From a virus, in the IMG/VR virus record IMGVR_UViG_3300010397_000013, positions 1 to 56,196 of that record: a stretch of 56,196 nucleotides of DNA; one strand, 5' to 3'. The translations under genes were made by a program, and so were the position numbers. How positions within the stretch are numbered: position 1 is the first letter of the stretch; each line of letters begins with the position of its first letter. Below, in pieces: positions 18,518 to 26,123 of the stretch. Under the pieces are notes generated by a model that did no database searches, was not told the DNA's origin, and worked only from the letters and a program-made list of their open reading frames with translations.

Positions 18518-19191
18518 CCGTCCAAGTGATCGCAAGTTACTTCAGGGAGGAATTTTTGGCCCCCCTTTTCTTTTTACACTATGATTGGGCGGATTCTATC
18601 ACTCTCATTACTCGACGCCGAGACGATCATCTATTCGATGACGAGGATAAAACCAATTGGGTTAATGAAGCAGTGAGACAGTCTATGTCTGATTGGGTGG
18701 TTTTGGTGGACATGGACGAGTTCATTTTCCCCACACCGTATGGACTAAATCCCCGCGTAGTTTTAGAGCAGGAGGATGGATCACTAATTTATTCCCACAT
18801 GGTGCGGGTCTGGAGGCACAAGAATGACTCAGACATAGATAGAACCCGGCATCCTGTCCCACAACGACTCCACGGGATCACAGATTTGCAAGACGATGGC
18901 GGACACATTAAGCCGTGCGTGTTCCGACCTAACACAACGATTAAGATGGGGGCGGGCAATCACAATATTGAATCTGAAACGCCACTCTTGGTTGGCCGGG
19001 AATGGTCTGGTTCACATTGGGCAAATGCTGACCCTTGTTTCTGGGTGGAACGTGAGACACGGGATCGTGGACCACGATTGACGCAACGCAACAAGGAACG
19101 AGGTTACGGCACGCACACGCTCCGAACCAAGGAGCAAATATTGGATGAGTGCAAAGCTCACGAAAACGATCCGAAAATCATCTCTATATGA
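18514..19191 (+). CDS. GT2-like glycosyltransferase, 225 aa
   Basis: ATG at 18514 overlaps the previous stop. The N-terminal half includes VIASYFREEFLAPLFFLHYD and WVVLVDMDEFIFP, a DxD-containing 'VDMDEF(I/L)' motif typical of glycosyltransferase family 2/92-like enzymes. A conserved-looking HIKPCVFRPN and the metal-ligand-like HNIESE follow. It is the third transferase-like gene in the cassette. The substrate is unknown. Confidence 0.68.
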   Translation: MTVQVIASYFREEFLAPLFFLHYDWADSITLITRRRDDHLFDDEDKTNWVNEAVRQSMSDWVVLVDMDEFIFPTPYGLNPRVVLEQEDGSLIYSHMVRVWRHKNDSDIDRTRHPVPQRLHGITDLQDDGGHIKPCVFRPNTTIKMGAGNHNIESETPLLVGREWSGSHWANADPCFWVERETRDRGPRLTQRNKERGYGTHTLRTKEQILDECKAHENDPKIISI

Positions 19192-19394
19192 GCAACCTAA
19201 CTGACGAAGATTTGTTAAAAGCCATTGAAAGTGGACTGGTGCCAATAGGATTTCTATACCGCCACAAAACCACTAGCAAAGACGGCACTTGCTCTCCCGG
19301 TGAATGGGAATGGTATGAACCCGGAAGTCCCGGACACTGGCATCGAGGTCCAACATTCCGAACTTGCATGGAGAATCTATTAAGACGTGATTGA
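19188..19394 (+). CDS. Hypothetical protein closing the sugar cassette, 68 aa
   Basis: Starts in an ATGA overlap at 19188. The sequence is acidic at its N-terminus (SNLTDEDLLKAIESG) and rich in Trp/Tyr and Gly (PGEWEWYEPGSPGHWHRGPT). No recognised motif. The coupling to the glycosyltransferase suggests co-expression, and 50 bp then separates it from the portal gene. Confidence 0.55.
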   Translation: MSNLTDEDLLKAIESGLVPIGFLYRHKTTSKDGTCSPGEWEWYEPGSPGHWHRGPTFRTCMENLLRRD

Positions 19395-19444
19395 CGCCAA
19401 GCCTGCTCAAGCGTAAGGGTTAGGTCATTGATCAGTAAATCCTT

Positions 19445-21844
19445 ATGAAATTTGGATCAGCGGAGAGTATAGAGTCGTTGTGCTGGCAACTGCGGTTAGC
19501 TGACTTTCCTCGATCCCAGAATCGTGCCCTGATCGATGAAGCATTCAATGGCGCACCTCCATACACCGATCAGGAACGACGAGATAACGGCATCAACGTC
19601 AATGTCAACTTTCTGGAAGGCACAAAGCTAGCCTTAGATGCCCGTCGCCAATATAACAATGCCCTCCTTAAACCGGGACGATTCTACACTGCCAAAACTG
19701 ATTACGGTCCAAAACATAAACGGCAGGATTATTCCACTGTAGTCAGCACTCAGGTAAACCGGATCATGAAGAATAATCCGGTCTATTACGAAACTCTGCG
19801 TTCCAAGATTGCTCTTTGCGTTCTGCACGGCATTGGCCCTGCCGCTTGGGGTGATCGTGACGGATGGTGCCCTGATGCGCTCGGTGTTGAAGATGTGTTT
19901 GTTCCATCGAACACACTTCTCACCATGAAGAACCTGCCATTCTTCGCCATCTACCGCGCTTACACCGCCAACCAACTTTCAAAACTAATTCACGGTCCAC
20001 AAGTTGATCCTGGCTGGAATGTTGATGTAGCTGAAGCCGCTATCAAATGGGTGGATCAAGAGGCGCAAATATTGATGGGCACAACCTGGCCTGAAATCTG
20101 GTCGCCAGAGAAGATGGCTGAACGAGTCAAGGGCGATGGTGGTTTGTATGCCTCAGATGCAGTTCCTACGATCAACTGTTGGGACTTTTATTTTTGGAAC
20201 GATAACGACAATGTGCAGGGTTGGAACAGGCGCATGGTGTTGGATGCTTATCAACCTCCTGGCATTGGTGGTGTCACACCAAACAGTGTTCCATCACGCC
20301 GTCGCAACAGTAAAGGGGAAGAACTTAGCTCAGACAAATTCATCTACAATCCTGGTAACAGAAAATACGGCTCGCGCTTGTCTGAACTGGTTACCTGGCA
20401 ATTCGCGGATCTCTCTGCCGTTGGACCCTTCCGATATCATTCCGTGCGCGGCCTTGGCTGGTTGCTCTATGCCGTGTGTCATCTTCAAAACCGGTTGCGC
20501 TGCAAATTCTCTGAAGCTTCTTTTGAAACGTTGATGATGTACATGCGGGTAGATTCACTGGATGACGCTGAACGCGCTTTGAAGGTGGAATTGATCTCAC
20601 GCGGTATCATCGACAACACAGTGAAGTTCATTCCACAAAATGAACGCTGGAATCCTAATCAAGCCTTAGCAGAAGGTGGATTGCTTCAAAACGCACAGAT
20701 CATCCAAGAAAACGCTTCGTCCTATCGGCCTTCACAGAACTACTCAGATCCCGGCAATGTCGAGAAGACCAAGTTTCAAGTGATGACTGAGTTGAACACT
20801 CAGACTGCTCTGATTTCCTCCGGGTTGCTTCAAGCTTATCGTTATCAGAAATCTGAGTTCATCGAAATCTTTAGACGATTCTGCAAGAAAAACTCGCGTG
20901 ACCATGAAGTGCGCGAGTTCCGCAATAACTGCCTTCGTGGTGGTGTGCCGGAAAAGATTCTGGTGCCAGAAGCGTGGGAGATTGAGCCTGAACAAGTCCT
21001 TGGCGCTGGCAACAAGACGCTGGAAATGGCCACGACTCAGTTGCTCATGCAGTATCGCAATCTCTACGATCCAAGTGCGCAACGGCGAATCTTGCGTGAT
21101 GTCACTCTAGCCATCACGGATGATCCGGCGCGTGCTGATGATTTGGTGCCAAATGAACCTTCAACCAGTTACGCCACAGACGACGCTCAACGCGCTGCTG
21201 CTGTGCTTTTGGCTGGATTACCGATGGCGTTCAAGGAAGGCGTGGCTCATGATGAGTATGCCACCGCGCTCCTTAACTCCATGCAGCATGAGATTGGAAA
21301 GATCAAAGCCATGCAAAACAACATGGCCACACCCGATCAAATTGTTGGATTGCTGGCAATTGCTGGTGAGGATATTGAAGGCAATCCTGTTGGTGGAAAA
21401 AACGGCAACGGCGTAGCACAGCATTTGATCAAACTTTCCGAAGATCCTGAGTCACGTCAAACCGTTAAGCAGATGCGGGATGTGCTTGGTAAAGCCCTGA
21501 ACGAAGTCAAAGGTTTTGCGCAACGAATACAGGAACAACGCAAGGCTGTGGCAGAACAAAATGGACAAGCCGGAATGTCTCCAGAATCTCTGGCCAAAGT
21601 TGAAGAACTTAAACTCACTGCCGAGACCAAGCGCGAGTCCGCCCGCCAAAGCCACGGAATGAAAGTTGCCCAAAAACAGGTCGCCTTTGACCAAAAAATG
21701 CGCGAGCAACAGGATCAGCACCGTATGGACATGGAACGCCAAGCCGCTGAGGTGCAAGCGGACATTGCTGCTAAAGCCGCCCAGACCGCTGCGGAAATTG
21801 CTCGACAGGAAGCCAAACCCAAGGAATCATCCACGGCAGAATGA
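19445..21844 (+). CDS. Portal protein, 799 aa
   Basis: Long, helix-rich protein following the terminase region and directly preceding scaffold and capsid genes, as portal genes usually do. N-terminal and central parts contain a mixture of alpha/beta segments with conserved-looking phrases (YYETLRSKIALCVLHGIGPA, QVMTELNTQTALISSGLLQA), and the C-terminal ~200 residues are Gln/Lys/Glu rich coiled coil (AEVQADIAAKAAQTAAEIAR). Length is within the range of portal proteins of P22-like and other podovirus-like phages. The identification is by size, position and general pattern. Confidence 0.8.
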   Translation: MKFGSAESIESLCWQLRLADFPRSQNRALIDEAFNGAPPYTDQERRDNGINVNVNFLEGTKLALDARRQYNNALLKPGRFYTAKTDYGPKHKRQDYSTVVSTQVNRIMKNNPVYYETLRSKIALCVLHGIGPAAWGDRDGWCPDALGVEDVFVPSNTLLTMKNLPFFAIYRAYTANQLSKLIHGPQVDPGWNVDVAEAAIKWVDQEAQILMGTTWPEIWSPEKMAERVKGDGGLYASDAVPTINCWDFYFWNDNDNVQGWNRRMVLDAYQPPGIGGVTPNSVPSRRRNSKGEELSSDKFIYNPGNRKYGSRLSELVTWQFADLSAVGPFRYHSVRGLGWLLYAVCHLQNRLRCKFSEASFETLMMYMRVDSLDDAERALKVELISRGIIDNTVKFIPQNERWNPNQALAEGGLLQNAQIIQENASSYRPSQNYSDPGNVEKTKFQVMTELNTQTALISSGLLQAYRYQKSEFIEIFRRFCKKNSRDHEVREFRNNCLRGGVPEKILVPEAWEIEPEQVLGAGNKTLEMATTQLLMQYRNLYDPSAQRRILRDVTLAITDDPARADDLVPNEPSTSYATDDAQRAAAVLLAGLPMAFKEGVAHDEYATALLNSMQHEIGKIKAMQNNMATPDQIVGLLAIAGEDIEGNPVGGKNGNGVAQHLIKLSEDPESRQTVKQMRDVLGKALNEVKGFAQRIQEQRKAVAEQNGQAGMSPESLAKVEELKLTAETKRESARQSHGMKVAQKQVAFDQKMREQQDQHRMDMERQAAEVQADIAAKAAQTAAEIARQEAKPKESSTAE

Positions 21845-22041
21845 ACCGCCGAAGTTTCTTCCAAAAAGCTGCCGCCTTCGTCGCTGGGACTTTATTGGCG
21901 CTCAAGCTTAAATCAGAAATGTTCCCACAAAATGAACGCTGGAATCTAAACCAAGCCATGACGGAAGTGGACACTCCATTTAACCCCATAGATTACATGG
22001 GCCATTACACTTGGGAAACCATTAGCTTGAAGATGGACTGA
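21841..22041 (+). CDS. Small protein with a Tat-type leader, 66 aa
   Basis: Its ATGA overlap with the portal gene supports the start. The N-terminus MNRRSFFQKAAAFVAGTLLA carries the twin-arginine motif RRSFFQK followed by a hydrophobic stretch, as in Tat signal peptides. The remaining 45 residues are hydrophilic. Small Tat-leader proteins near portal/capsid genes are a recurring finding in phages, with no known function. Alternatively the segment is only a membrane anchor. Confidence 0.6.
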   Translation: MNRRSFFQKAAAFVAGTLLALKLKSEMFPQNERWNLNQAMTEVDTPFNPIDYMGHYTWETISLKMD

Positions 22042-22066
22042 ATGATCACTGTTTAGAATTTAAGAC

Positions 22067-22330
22067 ATGATGTCGCCTAAAGCCAGATTCAATGCCAGTC
22101 CAGACCGTCGCTCTTTCCTTAGTCAACTTGTAGTCAACCCAACCTTCCTTGATGCCATAGATTCTGCCCTGCTCCAATACGGTGAAACCTTGGACGATCA
22201 ACAAGCTGCTGCCGTTGAAAGTGGAGTACGCCAGAAAGGTGCTCGCGAATTTGTTAAAGTGCTCCTGAACCTTTCCAAGACCATAGACATTCCACCACGT
22301 CCCGATCACGACAATCTGAAACGCACATAA
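22067..22330 (+). CDS. Hypothetical protein, 87 aa
   Basis: ATG at 22067 (an ATG follows directly at 22070). The middle phrase RRSFLSQLVVNPTFLDAIDS is helical; the C-terminus (VKVLLNLSKTIDIPPRPDHD) is mixed. It lies 2 bp before the scaffold gene. A minor assembly role is possible by position; no motif recognised. Confidence 0.55.
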   Translation: MMSPKARFNASPDRRSFLSQLVVNPTFLDAIDSALLQYGETLDDQQAAAVESGVRQKGAREFVKVLLNLSKTIDIPPRPDHDNLKRT

Positions 22331-22332
22331 CT

Positions 22333-23667
22333 ATGCCAGCCGAAGCCCCCGTAGCTCCTGCCTCTGTTGCTGATGCCGCCGCTGATGCCGCCGCGCTTGG
22401 CGGTTCACGTTCAGGCTCATCTTTTGGCACAGGCAAAAACCTTGAAAGCTCCTTTTCCACACTCGACAAGTTCGCCAAACCACCATCTCATGAACCGGGG
22501 ACAATCCCACCGCATCCATCTCAGAAAGCTAAAGAAGCCGCCAAACAAGAACAGCCTCCTGAAAAAGCCAAAGAAACTCCACCACCTAAACCGGATGAAA
22601 AGGCAGCAGAAGAACCAAAGACCGATGATCCCGCCAAGCAAGTAACCGATCCAAAGGCTGTCGAACAAAAGCAAAAGAAGCCTGCTGATTTCCTACGTGA
22701 AAAGCTACAAAAAACTGAACAGGAACGTGACACGTTTAAGGCTGAGTTGGAGAAGGTCAAATCCATCAAGCCAGAGGACAACCCGGAGATCAAGTCACTC
22801 TCTGAACGCCTTGAATCCGCCCTGAAAGAGAAGCAGGCACTTGAAGATGAATTTCGTTACGTCAGTTACGAGAAGTCGCCTGAGTTCAAATCCAAGTATC
22901 AACAGCCGTTCAACGATGCCTGGAATCGGGGCCGGCAAATGTTGTCTCGCCTGAAAGTGACTGATGCTGAAGGTAACAGCCGAGCCGCTACTGCTGATGA
23001 TTTTGATTCGATCATGCAAAACTACCTGCACGATCCCGAAGCTGCCGCCACTCAACTCGAACAGATGTTTGGTTCACGCGCCAGTTTGGTCACTCCGCAC
23101 ATGCTTGAAGTGGAGAAGGCTGGGCACGCCATGAACGGGGCAATTGAAGAATACAAGAAGGTAGGCGCAGATCGTGAAAAGCAATATCACGAAACCAGTT
23201 CCAAAGTTTCCAAAGAGATCGAGTCACACTGGCAATCCGCCACTAAGCCTGAATCTGTCCCGGACCAGTGGAAACCGTTCGTGCTGCCTAAGGGCCAAGA
23301 CAAAGATGGCAAACCAATCGACGAAGAAGGTGATAAGATGTTGGAACGAGGGCTAGCTGAGTTCGACCGTGCTGCCAGAGAGAATGCACGTGATCCAAGC
23401 CTGTCCAAAGAGCAGCGTGAAGCCATTCTTGGCCGTGCTGCTGCCATGCGCAATAAAGCGGCAAGTTTCAATCGGTTGGTGCGCGATGTTAAAGCCGGAC
23501 AAGCTCGCATTGCTGAACTGGAAAAGGAACTGGAAGGCTTTAAGAAGTCTGAACCTGGCACAGCGGAAGGTGATTCTGACGCCACTAAGACAGTCGGTGC
23601 TGCCGCCGATACCATGGAAGGCGTGCTTGGTTCACTTGAGAAACGTGCGCAACCGAAGTTCCATTGA
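22333..23667 (+). CDS. Probable scaffolding protein, 444 aa
   Basis: The N-terminal ~120 residues are Ala/Pro/Lys/Glu rich and disordered, followed by a long coiled coil (LREKLQKTEQERDTFKAELE, SERLESALKEKQALEDEFRY) and a charged C-terminal tail with further heptads. This layout, and its position between portal and major capsid, are typical of phage scaffolding proteins. No catalytic motif is visible. It could be a fused scaffold-protease, but no protease motif was recognised. Confidence 0.7.
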   Translation: MPAEAPVAPASVADAAADAAALGGSRSGSSFGTGKNLESSFSTLDKFAKPPSHEPGTIPPHPSQKAKEAAKQEQPPEKAKETPPPKPDEKAAEEPKTDDPAKQVTDPKAVEQKQKKPADFLREKLQKTEQERDTFKAELEKVKSIKPEDNPEIKSLSERLESALKEKQALEDEFRYVSYEKSPEFKSKYQQPFNDAWNRGRQMLSRLKVTDAEGNSRAATADDFDSIMQNYLHDPEAAATQLEQMFGSRASLVTPHMLEVEKAGHAMNGAIEEYKKVGADREKQYHETSSKVSKEIESHWQSATKPESVPDQWKPFVLPKGQDKDGKPIDEEGDKMLERGLAEFDRAARENARDPSLSKEQREAILGRAAAMRNKAASFNRLVRDVKAGQARIAELEKELEGFKKSEPGTAEGDSDATKTVGAAADTMEGVLGSLEKRAQPKFH

Positions 23668-23669
23668 TC

Positions 23670-23957
23670 ATGGTCTGGATCGTGTTCATTCTGTTTTCGT
23701 TTCCATTCGTTGCAATTGTTTGGTTCGAGTTCTCTCTGTTATTCAAACGCATCAACAACGCCGATGCCCGCATTCTGCGCCTTGAACAAGTCGAAGATCG
23801 CCGCCATGCCTTCGATAAAACCATGGCAGACAAGGCGAGCGATACTATCAAGCTAAGGTGCAAACCAGATCCCACTTGTAAACACTGTCATGGACGTGGA
23901 CATATCGGGAAAAATACTGAAACGGGTCTTTTCATCGTTTGCACATGCTGCGGATAA
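23670..23957 (+). CDS. Membrane protein with a C-terminal zinc ribbon, 95 aa
   Basis: ATG 23670 follows the scaffold stop by 2 bp. Residues 1-24 form one hydrophobic segment (WIVFILFSFPFVAIVWFEF). The C-terminus has CKHCHGRGHIGKN and FIVCTCCG, giving the CxxC...CxxC arrangement of a zinc ribbon. I recall 'CKHC.GRGYIG' phrases from phage proteins in head operons. Topology is single-span with the ribbon inside; function unknown. Confidence 0.62.
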   Translation: MVWIVFILFSFPFVAIVWFEFSLLFKRINNADARILRLEQVEDRRHAFDKTMADKASDTIKLRCKPDPTCKHCHGRGHIGKNTETGLFIVCTCCG

Positions 23958-23963
23958 ACTTTT

Positions 23964-24380
23964 ATGACTGAACCAACAATCAAACGCGGTCCCGGAAGGC
24001 CGCCAAAGAATCCTGTAATCACCGATGAAATGCACGCCGAATTAGCCAAGACGGTGCCGCCTGCTATGCCGGATATAGCCGAAACACTCCCAGCATTACT
24101 AGAAACCAATTCATCAAAAGTAGAAACGCCAGAAGCCATCACGCTTCCATCTCTGATGTCCGAACTATCCATCATCGGTGACATCCTTTCCAAACGGCAC
24201 AAGAACGCCATGGTTGGTTTGCGCTATTCACCATCCAGCACCGGATTCTACATCTTCAGTGAATACTCTACCGCTGAAGGCAAACTAAACCGATACACCT
24301 CGCGCAAGATCACTGATTCACTCACACCAAAAGGGCTGGCCATGGTCATTGAGGAAGTGAAAAGTGGAGTGGGGATTTGA
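23964..24380 (+). CDS. Hypothetical protein with AT-hook-like N-terminus, 138 aa
   Basis: Residues 6-17 (IKRGPGRPPKNP) match the AT-hook core (G-R-P flanked by basic residues and prolines), which can bind the minor groove of AT-rich DNA. The C-terminal half (MVGLRYSPSSTGFYIFSEYS) looks like a small beta domain. It may be DNA-binding, but phages also use similar motifs in disordered linkers. Part of the head operon, 7 bp after the previous gene. Confidence 0.6.
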   Translation: MTEPTIKRGPGRPPKNPVITDEMHAELAKTVPPAMPDIAETLPALLETNSSKVETPEAITLPSLMSELSIIGDILSKRHKNAMVGLRYSPSSTGFYIFSEYSTAEGKLNRYTSRKITDSLTPKGLAMVIEEVKSGVGI

Positions 24381-24745
24381 ATAATCCTTGGTATAAACTT
24401 ATGGAAACACTTGCTTCTGCTCTCATTGGTCACATGGTAGGCGATTATCTAATGCAAAACGATTGGATGGCCCTCAATAAAAAGAAACATTCTTGGCCGT
24501 GCTTTGTTCATTGCCTCCTTTGGACTCTTTCAGTATTCAATTTTACCCAATGGGGATTGATTCCCTGTGCGTTCTTGTTCGTTACGCATTTTATTCAGGA
24601 TCGAACATACATTGTGAAGTGGTGCATGGAGCACGCAGGCCAATCTGGATTCACTCAACCGCCATTTGCTCCTTGGTCACTAATCGTCGTAGATAATACT
24701 TGGCATCTTGTCCAAATCTGGTTTGCTTGGAAATATCTAATTTAG
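24377..24745 (+). CDS. DUF3307-like membrane protein, 122 aa
   Basis: Highly hydrophobic with three to four membrane segments. The opening LIGHMVGDYLMQNDWMALNK KKHSW matches the DUF3307 family signature '(A/G)H..GDY.LQ...MA..K', which occurs in phages and bacteria with unknown function. The TTG at 24377 overlaps the previous stop by four bases; ATG 24401 is an alternative, shorter start. The role in the virion operon is unclear; a holin-like or membrane-remodelling role is speculation. Confidence 0.7.
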   Translation: MNNPWYKLMETLASALIGHMVGDYLMQNDWMALNKKKHSWPCFVHCLLWTLSVFNFTQWGLIPCAFLFVTHFIQDRTYIVKWCMEHAGQSGFTQPPFAPWSLIVVDNTWHLVQIWFAWKYLI

Positions 24746-24759
24746 TTGACTCAAACCCG

Positions 24760-24778
24760 TTAATTTGCTTCAATCGGC
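24760..24778. repeat. 19-bp direct repeat, copy 1
   Basis: TTAATTTGCTTCAATCGGC occurs here and again at 25158-25176, so the two copies flank the 105-residue gene at 24830. Seen directly; no role known. Copy 1 lies in the 84-bp gap after the DUF3307 gene. Confidence 0.8.
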
Positions 24779-24829
24779 CCCGTCTCAGGAATGGTTCTTG
24801 GGACTATTATTATTATCGGTTTACAGATT

Positions 24830-25147
24830 ATGAAACTACGATTCGAGGTCAATCAAGCCGAAGCTTTCCGCCGAGGCATCAACATCGAAAAATCCATCGT
24901 CACAATTGACGTTGATCCTTCCAGCCTAAATCCGTTCCAACGAAGCATCATCGCGGATCGACTCAGAGGCATTGATGTTTGCAGGCTTGAACTAAATGCA
25001 TTCAACAAATTTTCTCCGTTAACTCGATTCGACGCCGAAGCCAAACGACATTATCCCAAACATGTTATAGCCAATGATGCAACCCTAGACGCACTCATTG
25101 ATGCCATCATGGAGGATGACAAAGTTATTTCAAAGAAAAGTGATTGA
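24830..25147 (+). CDS. Conserved small phage protein, 105 aa
   Basis: Starting at ATG 24830, the protein begins MKLRFEVNQAEAFRRGINIE and continues VTIDVDPSSLNPFQRSIIADRLRG. I recall this 'EA.R.GI..........R..IADRL.GIDV' pattern in uncharacterised phage proteins. A longer frame from 24791 is possible but adds only a short hydrophobic lead and lacks the family start. It is flanked on both sides by 19-bp direct repeats. Function unknown. Confidence 0.65.
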   Translation: MKLRFEVNQAEAFRRGINIEKSIVTIDVDPSSLNPFQRSIIADRLRGIDVCRLELNAFNKFSPLTRFDAEAKRHYPKHVIANDATLDALIDAIMEDDKVISKKSD

Positions 25148-25157
25148 TTCTGAACGC

Positions 25158-25176
25158 TTAATTTGCTTCAATCGGC
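25158..25176. repeat. 19-bp direct repeat, copy 2
   Basis: The second exact copy of the repeat seen at 24760. It lies just upstream of the HNH gene region, 398 bp from copy 1. Confidence 0.8.
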
Positions 25177-25377
25177 GGTGACGTGCAGTGAAGTGCATAA
25201 ACCTAAATTCTAAAATTTGCCCCGTCGACGACACCAGAACAAAGGAAGGCCAAGAACGAATACGCAAAGCAATGGCGCTCAAAGTGGACCGCCGAACAAA
25301 AACAAATAGACAAAGAAAAAAGGCTGGCAGCATGGAACGCATTATCCGAAGCGCAAAGGCAGCAAAAAAGAGATGCA

Positions 25378-25848
25378 ATGAAGGTTCGTTTCGACAAAAA
25401 CAAAGCTGCAATACTTGCAAATCGGAAAGGATATTACCACAAACGACAATTAAAAATCAAAGATGGACTATGTGTATCCACGTCAAATTGCACAGAACCA
25501 TTGGTAGGGAAAACAAGATTCTGTTTGAAGCACTGGTTGATAATTGTAGCCAATTCAAAAAGAAGGAAAAATGACACCAACCGAAATAGGTGCAAATGGA
25601 CTGAGCTTTTACTGTTGTGGAATCAACAGAAAGGGCTTTGCGCCATCACTGGAGTTGTTTTAACTCCGGGAATAAATGCTGAACTAGATCACATTGTTCC
25701 CGTTTCAAGAAATGGAACAAACCATATATCTAACCTTCGGTTTGTACATGAATCGATCAATCAAATGAAGGGCAGCAAACTGGATAGCGAATTCAAAGAA
25801 GTGTGCAGGTCGCTAATCCAAGGATTAACCAATTGGACAAACTCCTAA
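25378..25848 (+). CDS. HNH endonuclease, 156 aa (N-terminus possibly longer)
   Basis: A free-standing HNH nuclease. The core runs CAITGVVLTPGINAELDHIV, then PVSRNGTNHISNLRFVHESI and NQMKGSK, with the DH dyad, the downstream Asn and NQMK region expected for HNH enzymes. A Cys pair (CTE...CLKH) precedes it. The frame remains open and protein-like upstream to 25207 (Gln/Lys-rich, PEQRKAKNEYAKQWRSKW) but no ATG, GTG or TTG is found until 25378. Either the annotated start is right, an unusual start is used, or an upstream frameshift has split the gene. Such genes are often mobile (homing) elements. Confidence 0.75.
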   Translation: MKVRFDKNKAAILANRKGYYHKRQLKIKDGLCVSTSNCTEPLVGKTRFCLKHWLIIVANSKRRKNDTNRNRCKWTELLLLWNQQKGLCAITGVVLTPGINAELDHIVPVSRNGTNHISNLRFVHESINQMKGSKLDSEFKEVCRSLIQGLTNWTNS

Positions 25849-26123
25849 AATAATCCATTGACAGTTTTGGTGTAGCGTAGTAGTCGGTGTATCAGACGGT
25901 CATTGACCGAGCGAGTGCTGAGCACAGGTTGGCTGAGATACCAACCCTCCGTGGAACCATCAACCACGTTAATAAAAGACGGACATTCTAAATTCTAGCG
26001 ACTGCAAGAAGTCGCAGCCTGAGCGTAATTACGAACGCAGGGGCGGTGAGGGCAGAACTCCCGTAGCAGATTAACCCTAGCAGGGCAATTGTGCTAACTG
26101 CTAACACTTAGAAAGAATTTTTT
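25849..26123 (+). promoter_or_regulatory. Long structured leader of the major capsid gene
   Basis: A 275-bp non-coding stretch before the capsid ATG. A perfect −35-like TTGACA lies at 25858-25863, without a convincing −10. Many small inverted repeats follow: CGGTCA-t-TGACCG, GTGCT-g-AGCAC, GGTTGG with CCAACC, GCGACT with AGTCGC, and CCCT-agc-AGGG. Such density suggests a structured 5' untranslated region that may control or stabilise capsid mRNA. No known riboswitch class fits throughout. Confidence 0.5.

Noticed and set aside
25188-25574. A 128-codon frame overlapping the HNH gene in another phase.
   Set aside because: The HNH frame clearly carries a known motif and the alternative does not. 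The overlap probably reflects A-rich composition.
25925-25975. A GGCTGAGA...ACC...GAACC stretch in the capsid leader that resembles part of a TPP riboswitch.
   Set aside because: Only one conserved block fits; the second conserved helix and its sequence are absent, and the context (a capsid gene) does not suit thiamine control.
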